A stretch of DNA of 64,000 bases from Eretmocerus hayati (Eukaryota > Arthropoda > Insecta > Hymenoptera > Aphelinidae), in assembly GCA_029851415.1 (NCBI GenBank), contig CM056743.1, positions 11,710,727 through 11,774,726 on the forward strand, in the 5' to 3' direction. The notes under the pieces were generated by a model, which saw only the letters and a list, made by a program, of their open reading frames with translations, made no database searches and was not told the DNA's origin. Of the stretch, positions 32,669 to 45,522 are shown piece by piece; position 1 is the first letter of the stretch; each line of letters opens with the position of its first letter. Position numbers and translations under genes: made by a program.

Positions 32669-33356
32669 TAATGAGAGTCCTAAAATTGCGCTGAACGCAC
32701 CATTTTTGAGTTAGAAAAGTACGAAAAATATATCCGCCACAGTCAGTTATTCAATTCCAGTCCGATGTAGAGTTCACTGTAGAACAATCTGATAAAGTAA
32801 AAATTACGTAAGGATCAATAAATCATTGATAGGGAGTCATCAGGATCGTCGCAGTGAGTAAATTTCGATTGGTAACTTTTAGAAGTTTCGCCTCGGCTGA
32901 CTATTCATTGATTTCCATTATTGAACTTTTTCAACGAGCAGTATTTACTTATTCTATATCTTGCATCGATATCCTACGCATTTGCCCATTTGGAATTCCA
33001 TCTTGGATTCCTTCAACTCAATCATCTTTTCGCCAAAACTCACGATGCAGCGATAAAAAAGAAGGCATTAGGATTTGTGGTGTTGCTCCTCGACCACTCC
33101 ATGAAATCGTCCGATCATATTCTGTCTTTGTCCCTCTCTTCCTCCTGAAGACGACAACACGATACAAACTCCATATGTTGCTTTTTGATCCTCTAAAATA
33201 TCAAAACTTTGCCAAAACTTTGGAAAACAGAGCTCAGTCTCTCGGCTCACGTATCGACCGGAAGTGTCAAACTAACCAAGTCGTTCCTGGGTGACTTTCA
33301 CCAAGTTCTCGTCTCTTTTGCAACTTTTCTATTCCACGTATAGTGTACGGGCTCTT
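32669..33356. other. Ambiguous open frames
   Basis: Overlapping frames on both strands (plus 32854-33294, plus 32921-33148, minus 33068-33250) are open without motifs. The strand cannot be chosen from sequence alone. Confidence 0.3.
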
Positions 33357-34060
33357 CCCTGTTGAAAATATCTTCCAAAATTTGGATCAAAACATCCAAG
33401 TGGATCAAATCCTGGATCCAGATTGGATCAAAAATGTAATGCTATTTGATCCAACTTTGATCAAATGTTGGATTTGGGGACCGAAATTCGTCTGCCGGAC
33501 TTGCGCACTGCACACGGCCGAAATGTAAGTTAACGCGCATAAGCGTTACCGTGGATGTCGTTTCCGATTTTTTTTGAAAACTAATGTTCATACAATCTAA
33601 TGACTCGCTACATCTGTCTCGTTATCAAACAATTCAGATTCCAACTCATCATATAATATCTGCACTTCAAGACGCCGATAAAGAAAGATCGTGCTGTTGA
33701 GGTTGTCAACATAACCTCAATAATGATGATTGATCTCATGTATATGCTTCTTGGAGGTGGACGACGAAATTAGCTAAATTAACGATCTCATGACGGGAGT
33801 GATGAAGCGACCTAACACACAAACATTTCCCCAAAATCCTTCCCAAACAACACCCACAATGAAGCACATAATGCAATATCTCGTTCCAATACAGCGCAGG
33901 ATCGCCGCGCGCAAGTGCGGGGCAGACGAATTTTGCCCCTCAAATCCAACATTTGATCAAGGTTGGATCAAAAAGCATTACATTATTTGATCAAATTTGA
34001 TCACGAACATCCAAGATTTGATCCAATTGGATCTTTTTTTGAAGATTGTTTTTAACAGGG
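33357..34060. mobile_element. 704-bp inverted-repeat element rich in TTGATCAA
   Basis: The termini CCCTGTT.AAAA...CTTC are inverted at both ends, and each ~170-bp arm is packed with TTGATCAA/TTGGATCAA motifs and a shared 'aatgtaatgct.ttttgatcca' segment. The middle is unrelated AT-rich sequence. No clear TSD (TT on both sides). Non-autonomous. Confidence 0.7.
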
Positions 34061-34800
34061 TTGTGGGAATTCTGAACAGAGAAAAAGTCTTCCGCAAACG
34101 ATAAAAATGACAAAGTTTCACTTGGTGTCATGGGCTTATCGAAGGTAGTTGACGATCGAGTCAACTCTTGAAGATAAGCAAAATTGAGCTTGAGCTATGT
34201 GGACGTGATTCTCGTTGAAACAATCGGCTGTTCTCAGTGTAATGAGATGGTGCACTCACCATGTGGGTTTCGGAGCGAAAAGTTTAGGAAGGAGTTTGTG
34301 GGAAACCTCGGAAGCGTGTACCAGAAGTAAGTGTGAACGTGAAGGGTGTAAGATAGATAGGGTGCTGCGAATGAATGCAAACTGCTCGTGATGAGTTTAA
34401 AGGTATTGCGACGGAATATATGCGCAATGCCATTATATTTCGTCGAAGCAAGGTTCGGAAACTTGGCTGTCTGCTTCTCTGTTTTGTCTTGTCAGTTCAA
34501 TTTCTCTCGTTTAACTGAATGCTTTTGATGGGATTGAATTCATTCATCGGTGGATGTGAACCACTTCCAGTTGGAATCTCGATTATTTCCAACAACTTCT
34601 TTAAGTTGTTGAACTATTTCACTGAATAATCGGGCTGGTGGATTCGGAATTTCTTACTTTTCCTAGCAACCACTAAGACAGACGATTGGATTCTAATTGT
34701 TCTCAAGGATACACATGATTGTGTAATTTGATCTGCTCATCCTTATTCTTTCATCGATGAGCACATTATATTTCACTCATTCACACATCACACACATGCC
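34061..34800. other. No gene recognised
   Basis: AT-rich; one small hairpin (caacaacttctttaagttgttg near 34592). Confidence 0.4.
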
Positions 34801-35210
34801 ATACATCGCGGTAACGCACCTTACAGTTACACGACGCGTATTGAACACACTCCGTGCGGCTTAGCCCGCCTATATAAGCCCTCGAAAACCAAGCTCAGCA
34901 ACACAGTCCTTTTTCGAACCGCCGTCGCGACGCACTCTCCTCGACACTCGGCCCTTCCGTGGCCACGCTGCTCCGATACGTCGACGTACCCTGGTGCCGT
35001 CAGAAACGTCATCACCGCGACCTAGTGACATTATACTGTTGTGCTGCTCGAAGTTATGAGCGATAGAGTCTGTGTTGTGTTCGTGTTTCGACCTGGTACC
35101 GAATCGCAATTGAACCTTGAAGACATTCGAATTATTCGTTTACCAAACCCTGCGCCTGGTCCACGACCGGCCTGATACGTTCGATTCCCATACCGTCCGA
35201 GCCCGTACGG
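34801..35210 (+). promoter_or_regulatory. GC-rich island with TATA box
   Basis: A sharp rise in G+C, with 'cctatataagccctcg' at ~34869-34884 and CpG-rich sequence downstream, looks like a core promoter and leader of either an LTR or a captured gene. No poly(A) tail, terminal repeats or TSD were found. Confidence 0.35.
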
Positions 35211-35411
35211 ATGGACCGTAAAAACCGTAGCTGAGCTCGGAGCAAGGCTGCCGTCATCCGCACCGAGGCTGTTCGCCAGCGGGACCTGTACGGACTCCAG
35301 CAGGCAAAGAAACTGGCTCGGCTCGCCGTGCTCCAAGCCATCTCTGCGGAACAAAAGAAGACTGCTCCAATTGAGAATGACTCGTCTCCGTCCAGCGAGA
35401 CGCGGGAGTAA
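35211..35411 (+). pseudogene. Broken 66-codon GC-rich ORF
   Basis: ATG 35211 to TAA 35409-35411, with one in-frame TGA at codon 8. Codons end mostly in G or C, unlike the surroundings. After the stop the product is Arg/Lys/Ala/Gln-rich and helical-looking (RTEAVRQRDLYGLQQAKKLARLAVLQAI), with a Ser/Glu tail. It lies about 330 bp downstream of the TATA box. It could be the start of a retrotransposon gag-like frame or a small basic host protein; neither is certain. Confidence 0.35.
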
Positions 35412-35542
35412 CCGTACTCTCATTGACAGGGATTCCCAGGTTTCTTTTGCATAATTTACTTATCCAATCGAGATTCATGCCAAGCGGATCTACAGGCCGG
35501 CACTGTCAAATTCTCATGGAGAGGAGCAGTGGAAGAATGAAG

Positions 35543-36296
35543 TACAGTAGAAATTCGCTTGCTCGAAACTCTTTAACTCGGAGTAAAAGTTCGGTATCTT
35601 GAAAAATCTCTCCAATTCAGGGGAACGCGGTAAAATGGGAATATGCTTACTCGAAAAAATTCGCCGGCCAAAACCTCCTAGCTGGAAAATTGGATCAAGT
35701 TTTGCCTGTTTTCCAACCGAAATTCCCAAACTCGAAGTTTTGTGAGTGGGCACTTGGATTTGTGTGCTTTTAAAAAAAATTCTGTCTGTCAGTGGTCTAA
35801 CTAAGGAAGGATTTTTGTGGATTTCAATACCATCATCACAACGCAAGGCTATACGAATGATGAAGAAAAAAGTGGCATAAGCCGAAAATCTGGGAATCAT
35901 CAGGTTGTACCTTTTTATGGTGTGCAACATGGTGTCAGCGCCTTCAGATCATATTTTGAAGGAACAGGAGGCATCGGGAACGATATGTTCTCAGCTCTGT
36001 CTCAGTTCGAGAATGCTGCCGGCCAAGTGAGATAGCGTTGCTTACATTGAGCGAAAACAACTGAATTTTGCAATAAGTACAATTTAACATGATCGTGATA
36101 TTTTTCCTCATTACGCTCAATCAAGTACGCCATGATCAAATGATGTGATTTGAGTATATTGATTCTGTGATGAATTATTTCACTTGAGACATAACATGTT
36201 GCGTGCCCTTTCTAAAAACTCCTCAAATCGAAAAACTCCCTAATTCAAACCTCCGGTCGGGTCTCTTGAGATTCGAACTAGAGATTTTCTACTGTA
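35543..36296. mobile_element. 750-bp non-autonomous Tigger/pogo-like element
   Basis: TA at 35543-35544 and 36295-36296 flanks inverted termini CAGTAGAAA(A/T)(T/C)... typical of Tigger/pogo elements, with 'ctcgaa' motifs repeated subterminally. The interior (35817-36035) has a 72-codon frame that may be a remnant of the parent coding region; no catalytic motifs were seen. Confidence 0.75.
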
Positions 36297-36534
36297 TAAG
36301 ATGTGCATGAATGCGATAGGCTTGAAGAAAATCGCGGAGGAGTAGATATGTGTGATTGGATCGTACCCGATTAAAACGAGGTGTGAACCAACTTCGAATG
36401 TCTTTTGAGAATTCGATGTCGTATTTTGGAGGCTAAATATCTCAATTCATAATTGCCCCCCGAGAGAACCTCATGGATATTCTCCAGAACAGCAGCTGAT
36501 TTTTATGATGTAGAGAGCTATTATTGTTATATAA

Positions 36535-37370
36535 GGTCATTGTACCCAACTTGCCCCCATTAAGCTATTTTCTTAATAACTCTGGCCCATCTCAATATTT
36601 TTAGACGTACCTTAGCTCATTTTGAAGCTTGTCTTATGTCCTTTAGAATGAGTCAAAATACGTTTGATTTGAGTCAACTGGAGCCAAACTGTATTGATTC
36701 TACCAAAAGGTGATTTTTGAGAGTTTACAAAAGTGTGTACTCAACTTGCCTCCATCATTTAAAACAATGTAAATCAGCGATGCAATGTGAAAAATGGCTT
36801 TGATCCATTTAGATCACCGTGCAGTGGCATTTGTAGTTTTTAGCTGGCTCAAAACACTGTTTCCGACCTATTACAACGCGCTAAACACGTTTTGAGTGGT
36901 GAAAAGAAGCCATACTGCACGCCTTCCCGAGATAACCACATGGGGGCATGTTGGGTACACTCCGATGTCGGCCTTTTTGATTCTCAAATCATCTCCGTGT
37001 TTTGTCCATAATTTCACTCCAAATCAGAATTATGTAACTTTAAAGAGCGGATTTTGGAGGTCTTGAGACAAGAAATCGAATGCGCTAAAGTACGCGGAGA
37101 TTGATTGAATGAAAATAAATTGGCACCGGTTTTAGTGAACGCAATTTCCTCGGTGATTTCTCAGCCGTGCAAACACGAAAAATGGAAAAATCACTTTATA
37201 TTCTCTGGGAAACGGAGAAATGATCCGGGGTCGGTGCAAACTACGTACTTTCTCATATTTCGACATAATAAACGTAGAAAAAATATGCGGGATGGTCCGC
37301 GAGTGCCCATTTCTGAGCTCGGCATATGGAGGCAAGTTGGGTTAGAGGCAAGTTGGGTACACTTACCTTA
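36535..37370. mobile_element. 832-bp TA-flanked element with subterminal repeats
   Basis: The element 36537-37368 has inverted ends AGGT(C/A)A.TGTACCCAACTTGCC with TA duplications. 'gta(c/t)(c/t)caacttgcc(c/t)cca' recurs at ~36542, ~36735, and inverted at ~36941 and twice at ~37330-37362. Organised like the 5.1-kb pogo-like element but with different motifs. No transposase. Confidence 0.78.
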
Positions 37371-40300
37371 GTGGTCACTCATGAAAGCAGTTTCTAGAAC
37401 ATCTCAAAATTGGCCTATGGTACTCTAGTATGAAGCCGTTCAATTGTTATTGCTGATTAATTCATCTCATTCATCTGTGCATTCAGAGGAATTATTCCTC
37501 ATAAAACCACTTGACTTCAGAAACAAGGGGACCTTGCTTTTTCAATACACGAAAACGGACCAAACACTCATACATCCGAATCCATCTCGTTCAATGCTGA
37601 ATGAGTGATCTTGGGTATTTCACATTGATAAACCAAAAAGTCGAGCCAGGTTGCCCGTAACTGAATCCCAAAGAATGCAAGTCCGACAACAATAAAATGA
37701 GGTTTCCCTCAGTCCTAAAGAATCTTGCAGAGTTTTGGGACCAACTGCGACAGATGAATTCAATAATCATTTCGGAGAATTCCTCCTGTCTGCCACAGGA
37801 TTTTTTATTACGTGTTATCGGTCATCCAATAGTCCCACTCAATCGAAAAGTATTCTTTGAGTAGGCCGGTACATCTACTACTGACTTCATTTTGTAATAA
37901 CCAAGTACATTGAAACAATATTTTGGTTTCCTATTTGAAGTCAATGGAAGTTGTGATACCAAAACGAAAGGAGAAATTCGAATAAAGTAACTGCATAGAT
38001 CCACCCATTCACAAATTTCATTGTGATGCAACATCAGCAATATTCCACAGTATCAACAAAACCGAAATTGTATATGTCCATATAGCCTCATAATAATCCA
38101 TCTCTTTTTGTGGACATACGGCCATTTTTGTGTCGTATCCTGAGTAAACTATTGAAGTAGCCCAAACGAGCTACGTGGGACACTGGCTCATCCAATAAGT
38201 AGCTATTGAGCAAATTGACTCTTGACTCTCTAGCTCGTGGCGGGTATACATATCATGTTTGCAAATTGCCGGGAATGGATAGTGTATGGACTTCGATAGG
38301 ACAGGCCAAGAGATTAGTTATTGCAAACGGTATACTCGCGGACCCTCGGTTTCATGAGATTTGCATGGATTTTAGTTGAGGTCTTGTTGTGTTTACATCT
38401 CTGAGAGTGATTCTTTCGCCGGGGAGATTGAGCCAGAATATGTCATGAAGGTTCAAGATAGTCATCTCGAGTTCAAATTTCCAGATATACTCTGAAAGTC
38501 TTTTCGGATATCTTGAACATCATGCAATAATACCGATACACGTTGAAACATCAATAAATTCTTGCACCATTACATTGCAAGATTATCCGATGCTCACAAT
38601 CGAAATCTACTTATATCGAAATCACTCATTCATTCACGCATTCTCAATCTCTTCTAGAGATATTATGGGGGACCTGCATCTCTAAATCCTAACATCTTTC
38701 TGCCTATTTCATGAGGGCTATTTTAGAAAATTTTGAAAATCGTAACGACATCCTGGCATGATAATTGAACGTGCTTTACAGTTCTGAAAAAGGGGAGGGA
38801 CTTTCAATTAAAATTGTACATCTTGCAGTATCCAATTCTGTCATTCATTTGTCATCTCCGGGCGAAGAAGTATCAAGTAGGGATAATCTTTAGTAAAGTG
38901 CATAGGTGATTTTCTGTTGTACAAGTTAATTTGTGATTGGCGCAAATAGTGAAATTGATGCGTGTTCGTTATGGAGTTTGACCACGTGTTAATTTCCATG
39001 TTGCAGTCGATGGATCACAACATTAAAATGAAAGCAAGAATCACGATAATTTATCCTCCTGTCGCAGTCTCTGCTCCGGATATTACTGTTTCATAGATAA
39101 AATCCAATGAATTTTCACTATTTTGCATATTCTAATGCAATATATAAGTAATAATGCAATAATGTACTATAAGATATTTTGATGAAAATAGAAAAATGAC
39201 TTTTTTTTCATCATTTTCTGTATACTTATGGATAGTATTTTTCTCGTCAAACCTACAAAAAAAAGGGAGTCTTCTCAAATCTCACAATTAACCAATCATC
39301 ATGATTTCTTGCAGTGACAAAAAAGCGATGATCATGACGTAGAAAAACATTAGGGAATTAGATTGAGTGATGCAAAATACAGATCTGGATAGATGTAAGT
39401 GACTCTCACGAATGATGATGTTTATGGAAACCCCTATCTGACAGAGTCTCACCTTCTGTCCGTTGGATGAAAACAAAGGCAATGCCAGCTCGGAATTGAG
39501 GATGAAGGTATTGCTCGGTGAGCTCGTGCGGACGGGTAACAAACGATCGTTTGCAGCACATTGCGGCCACGATAAGCCGCAGAAGTGGGAAGAACATGGC
39601 AGCAAACGCCTGCCTGGAATCGTCTCTTATTTTTCAAGAGAGGAAAACAATGTACAAGACAGCGGCCATCTCGCCAGTCCGCTATAAGACTGCATTTTAC
39701 TCGCTCAGTTTTTGCATTGCAAATTTGCTTCCACTTTGTTATTGGAGGCGGAAAATGTACAGCGCATATTTTCGCATGTACCACGCAGCGTGAAATTTCT
39801 GGAAATGCTCATAACTCTCTGTTTTTTTTGTATCCTTGTGCTAAAATTTTTTATCTCCTCGAATTCATCTCAGATACATGGATTATTAGCGATGTTTCGA
39901 TTTGTCTTTGTTACTATTGATGTAGCATGTACCTAGACTTTGAGAACTTAATTACATATCCATTTTTTGGACTATAATTCCCCATCATGCACTTCGAAAC
40001 TATCGATTTTATAGCACGTGGGTACGACTGTGTTGTGGTGGATGGATATAACCGTGTCCAATAATGTGACCGTCAAATACAAGAATCCTAACCATAAAAG
40101 TCATTCGTAAGAGAGTGTAGCTTGGGCATTAGGAAAATGACTAAAATCTAGGTACTAGGATGGTTCGGATTGCAGTATGCAGCGAAAATCTCCAGAGAAA
40201 TGTACAACTGTTTCTTTTTCTTCTCACGTGCAGATGGACTGACTGTTCTTGCTGGTCCTGTGACCAGCATAAAACGTTGACTCTCAAAATTGGGATGTCG

Positions 40301-43300
40301 AATGATGATAACTCAATGGAAGAATAGAATGGCAACTGCAATATTCAAGGGTCCTCCCGAAAATGATGTTTCAACAACAATGCGAGGATGCATTGAACTA
40401 GGGAAACAAAACGAATCTCGTTGGTTTATCATCATAGACTTGGGAATCCGAGTGTCGAGGGGGAGTGCTGGAAAATTTCGAGTGTATTGAATAACGAGGG
40501 TAGTTGACCTTCTTTGGATTTTTGATTATTGTCAATTGAATCTGGTTGCAAGTTTAAGATAAAAATTTTCCCACTTACACTATTCATAGACCTCATTCTG
40601 TCAGTACAAAATACCATGATTCCTGGTAGAACTGTTTCATCCTCCCTGAAGCTCCAAGTGATGGAATCCTTTGCAGTTCACTTTAAAAATCATGCGCAAG
40701 ATGTTACGAGGTTCTTCTGAACAACGAGCAGAGATCCAAATGAAGAATTCCATCCCTTCATCCGTTTCTTGCCGTCAAATGTTCTTTTTAGTTCCAGGAT
40801 TCACACAAGGGATGAGTGTGAAAAATAGTGAGAGTCTCCAAACGCTAATCTCACATCCCATTCGTGCCCATCGCAATTGCAACATCAAGATTGAGGAAAG
40901 CCACATTTTTTTGATAATAGTTCATATCAAAAACTACACGTGAGCAAGACGTGTTGACGAGTTCGCTAATATATCCAAGAGTAGGAAATCGGAGGTCCAG
41001 GAATAATTACATACTAGACTCATTTATGCAAGCAAATCACCTAATGAAGCAAGCCTAGCAGATCAATAAAGCCTCGCGTCTTTGTGCGAAAGTGAATCTT
41101 ATCACTAGCTGTGGCGGTCAATATCCGATGGAGCGTCACTGGTCTGCAATGCAAAGAGATAAACGAGGCTGAACTAGGGGCTACCGGGTCGCAAGAGTCG
41201 CTGCAGCAGCTGGAAGGAAGAGAGAACGAGAAATGGGTGTTCAAAGGTTAGAGCTCCGTGACGAGAGCTCGGGCGAACTTTTGTGGGAGGCACAGTTAGC
41301 GTTCTCCGGACATTGCGAGGAATGAGATAATTAATTGAATATACCAAGTTCGATCAAACCAGTTTGCCGACTTCCGAGTGGACGGACCCTCTCGACAGAA
41401 TTCACCCCATGCACGGGGGGGGGGGGGGAGTCAAGCCCTTTGAGGTGCGAGATTCTTTACTGTCAGCTATTCAAGGTTTGTGAATCTGAGAATTGCAAAG
41501 CTTTTGTACTCCATTGTTTCTCCCAAAATCAGTAAAAATTGATCCCTACTCACTTAATGCATATCAGCTCCGGAGGATGTTATTGCGACTCCGGTTAGAA
41601 GGAAAAATAATGATGAAACTTGTCAATAGGTTACGTTAAACATAATTTTTAAGATACGCTTTTATGAACTGTACCAAGAAACGCTGTGAAATTCGACATT
41701 TTGAACAGTGGATAGAAATTTGTACTGAGAAAATTGACTTAAAAAATTGCTGAATACACAACTCAGGTTGAGCATAATATAACTATAGCAAAGATGCGTA
41801 ATCTGGGCACCGAATAATGGGTATCTCGTATTTGGATATGGTGCCATCATTCTGTTGCGATTTACACTCAAGTTTAAATGCAGAGCACACATGCAGTGTT
41901 AGACAAAAACAAGCATGGCAAACAAGCATGGCACTGATTGTGCAATCGCGCCGATACGTCGATATCCACTGCTTTGATCATCCTCAAAACTATCCGTGAC
42001 TCCCTGTTTGATACTCATGACGAGTTTGCACATGCGCGTGCACGCTGGGAGCCGGAAGGTGAAAAGATTTGACTAGATATGGGGATCTAGGGTCAATAAA
42101 AATTGCTCAGTAAAGTGGAATAAAAGCGTACAAAAAATAAGCGTAGCTTGATTCAATTTTTTCTCTGAAGAATATAGTCGTATTCAGTTTATTCTTGATT
42201 CTCAATCGTTCACCTTCATGATAGCAACAGATCCTCCCGCTATGGAGGCATTTTATCAATTCGAAAGTATCCAAGCTTTCGATGAATCCATGAGCTATGG
42301 GGTAGTCCCATTGAAATAGGGATTAATATTCAAGAGGACCAACTCTCATCTCTCGAGTCCGCATGGCCTTGAACACGTCTCGCGGAATTGGCAAATTTTT
42401 TGGTGAAGCTTGCACAGAGTGCCCATAGAATGGGCATCCGGGAACGAGCATCTAATCGTACGACTACGCGTGACTTGCAACTGCCTCTGTTAATGAAAAG
42501 TTGCACAGACGGAACACGTGAACTTTATTCCATTCCACCATTTCCTCCCCAACTCAAGTTTCTTGCAATATGAAAACGAGTCAATAATTTCATTTCATAC
42601 AAAATGTCAGTACAAAAGTTTGCGCACTCCAAGGATAGCTAGAATTAGCATTATGGTGGAACTTCAAATCAGTCCAATAGCGTGATCTGGAATCACTTTG
42701 ACAGAGGCGGAGTAACTTAGGAACTACCCATGTGAATGTTGTTATCATTTGTGCCCCTCACTTCCGATAATCACGAACAATGTTTTACACTGATGAGAGA
42801 GTCCCCATCAGCTGTGAGTTCATTTATCTCATTCTTTTCCGCAAATATGTTTCTGATGGAACAAGAAGTCGCTCGGAAAAGTTGACGTGGCCCCGATTTT
42901 CGTAGCACGTGTTCTAAGGTAAGCGAACTCGATTTCACTCGCCCGCACAGATATCTTGACGAAGCCATCGTTTTATTGGGGTATTTGCACCCCGGTCCAA
43001 TTTTATAGCATGGAAACTGAAGATTCCGCATTTTGTTAGATGAATGGAGTAACTGTGGAGCATCGACGTTCCGTCATTTTTTTTTCACTGCTATAAATAT
43101 TTCCTGATCATTTTGAGGAGCAGGCATTGACTATCCATTTTTTCTCAGCTACCCCGTCATATTTACTGCACTCAATGTTACAGATGTGCAGAGATTATCC
43201 CAGACAGAGAGGCTGACGGTCTCGTTACAGAAATTACATTGATGAAGGAATAGTTTAGTACGTTGATGAGATTGCACAAGGGAACTTGTCTTACCGCCAA

Positions 43301-43465
43301 ACTTTGCGAAGAACTATCTTTTCTAAGAAGACTCAAGAACAATCCGATATGATCGAACATATTTTGGATGATTTTTCTATGACGCAGCAAATTCCTCGTG
43401 GCTACGCGCATGCGTAGTCGTGGCAAACCAAGCTTGGAGTTTCGGATAGCTACGCCGATCTACTT
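37371..43465. other. Long stretch without a recognisable gene
   Basis: Six kilobases with scattered open frames. Near 39440-39790 both strands stay open and G+C is higher, which could hide an exon. A G14 run lies at 41415-41428. I found no TSD-flanked element or known motif here. Confidence 0.4.
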
Positions 43466-43635
43466 GCAATTGAGGCTGCCTTTCCATGGGATAAACATTT
43501 TGTAAGAATCAGCCCGCGAAGTTTGAGAACCCCTAACCTATCAATGAGTGCGAGAGAGATGGCACGAGTTGTTGTCTCTCTCTAACACATTGAGAGGGTA
43601 CCCGCGCCATCTGCCATGGAAGGCAACCTGATTCA
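43466..43635. repeat. Small inverted-repeat segment
   Basis: 'ggctgcctttccatgg' at ~43470 is inverted at ~43615-43632 ('ccatggaaggcaacc'). Inside, 'tcaatgagtgcgagagaga' and 'tctctctctaacacattga' form a second hairpin. Possibly a decayed MITE. Confidence 0.45.
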
Positions 43636-43804
43636 TTCCCCATTTTCGTATAATCAAATCACTAAACTACATGTTGCCGAATAAAGTCGTTTCCTACACG
43701 AAGCTTCCCTTATGCTTCGTGTCTCCATCACTAGATGGCGACCATATGTTTCGGTTGCTCTAACAAATTTCCGAAGTTATCCTTTTATGAACTTGATGTG
43801 ACTC

Positions 43805-44315
43805 CACCTTGATTCCCCGCAAGGGAGATCTTCGGATCTTGGGAGAGTAACGACTCCCCGGCCCCAGTTCCGCAAAGAGGATCCTTAGTTGATCCTGGGA
43901 GACAGACGCACTCCCCGGCCCCAGTCCTCCGGCAAGGGAGATCTTAGTATCTCGGGAGCACACGACAACTCCCCCGCCCCCAGTCTTCAGCCCCAGCACT
44001 CATGTGTGTGCTTTTACCACCTCGTCCGCCTCAGTGCGTATGAGCCCTGAGTGGCATCTTGGACCACTTCAGGGCTCCCGCTTCTTCGCAAGCCCCCTAT
44101 ATCTTTCACCTTTTCTCTACTCTCTGTTCCTTCTTTCCTTCTTCTGGGACTATAACCTTCGGGTTGGCGCCCTCCGGGGAGGGGTTTTAGTCGGTATGTT
44201 CCCGAGTCTTCTCGGGTGAATCCGACACTACCCACACTCTTGTGGATGTCTATGAAGATTTCCCCTTCCCGGCCTACCAAGAAAAAAAAAAAAAAAAAAA
44301 AACCACCTTGATTGC
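43805..44315 (+). mobile_element. Retroposon copy 1 with poly(A) tail
   Basis: Sequence from 43817 ends in an A21 tail (44282-44302) and lies between 'caccttgattcc' (43805-43816) and 'caccttgattgc' (44304-44315). The GC-rich 5' half has three ~58-bp repeats around 'actccccggccccag'; the 3' part is pyrimidine-rich. Open frames inside (for example minus 44014-44376) are by-products. A SINE or the 3' end of a LINE. Confidence 0.8.
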
Positions 44316-44810
44316 CCCCGCAAGGGAGATCTTCGGATCTTGGGAGAGTAACGACTCCCCGGCCCCAGTTCCGCAAGGAGGATCCTTAGTTGATCCTGGG
44401 AGACAGACGCACTCCCCGGCCCCAGTCCTCCGGCAAGGGAGATCTTAGTATCTCGGGAGCACACGACAACTCCCCCGCCCCCAGTCTTCAGCCCCAGCAC
44501 CCATGTGTGTGCTTTTACCACCTCGTCCGCCTCAGTGCGTATGAGCCCTGAGTGGCATCTTGGACCACTTCAGGGCTCCCGCTTCTTCGCAAGCCTCCCT
44601 GTATCTTTCATCTTTTCTCTACTCTCTGTTCCTTCCTTCCTTCTTCTGGGACTATAACCTCCGGGTTGGCGCCCTCCGGGGAGGGGTTTTAGTCGGTAGG
44701 TACCCGAGTCTTCTCGGGTGAATCCGACACTACCCACCTCCTTGTGGGTGTCTATGAAGATTTCCCCTTCCCGGCCTACCAAGAAAAAAAAAAAAAAACA
44801 CCTTGATTGC
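44304..44810 (+). mobile_element. Retroposon copy 2, in the same target site
   Basis: Near-identical to copy 1 with a shorter A tail, flanked by 'caccttgattgc' at 44304-44315 and 44799-44810. The shared target sequence occurs three times in total, so the second insertion reused one TSD, or the unit duplicated with it. Confidence 0.8.
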
Positions 44811-45130
44811 GATAATGTCAAACACGAGTCTCTTCCTGTCTTACTGACGAGTCCAATGGAGAAATTTGGGCGGAACACACATCACATCATCACGTTCATC
44901 TCTGCACAGTTCTACAAACTTGTCATGAAGAGAATCCGGTATAGAAATGAAGATGTAAAGTACAACTGGCCTCGCATTTAGGACATGTAATGATATCGGA
45001 AACGTTTCTCGACATCTCTCCAATGCTCTGTGGTTCCATACGATTCTTTTTCTTAAGCAATCGGAGCTACGGAAGTTCTGTCAAGAAACCTCGCTGAGAT
45101 ACCTTGCAGTTTGGCCGCATCCACCATCAC

Positions 45131-45522
45131 ACCGAATTTTGTAATATCTTTTGCACTGTAACAACCTGAATATGCTTTCCGAAACATCTCTCGAGTTGCC
45201 ATGATGAACCTGTTACTAATTCCATGCACGAGTAGAGAAAAATATTGAAACAATAACAACAAGTGTACTCGATCACATCATAAACTGAGGCATCTCTCCT
45301 GGAACCTCGAAGAGGACATGCAAGTGATCATCTAATGGAGATTGCGCTCCATTACCAAGCATTATCTAGCATTGAGGCCGTGAACTGCTAATAAGATCAC
45401 ATACAGAGTTGTTAAGGCAAGGAAGAGAGCAAATGGGAGGAGGCGACGTGCAAGATTCACCGGTCATGTTCGTCATCATATATAATGAATCATAGTTCAC
45501 ACATGAGCACGATTGGATAGCC
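45131..45522. other. No feature seen
   Basis: AT-rich flank between two retroposon regions. Confidence 0.4.

Larger units (their letters stand above)
43650..45130 (+). repeat. Diverged copy of the ~516-bp repeat, split by retroposons
   Basis: Resembles the plus-oriented unit at 13540-14022. Left part 43650-43804 ('aaagtcgttt.c..cacgaagctt', 'atcactagatggc'); right part 44811-45130 ('gacggaagctctgtcaagaaa'-like text near 45065, 'tttggccg' near 45112). The interruption is exactly the two tandem retroposons at 43817-44798. Confidence 0.7.

Noticed and set aside
35031..35423. 130-codon minus ORF in the GC-rich island
   Set aside because: GC-rich DNA has few stops; the plus-strand frame and TATA orientation fit better.
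39449..39784. Possible THAP-type zinc finger (ICAVHF) on the minus strand
   Set aside because: The remaining THAP cysteines and the AVPTIF-type end are not visible, and the opposite strand is equally open.
44014..44376. 120-codon Gly-rich minus ORF
   Set aside because: Lies within the retroposon copies and repeats exactly with them, antisense to the poly(A) tail.
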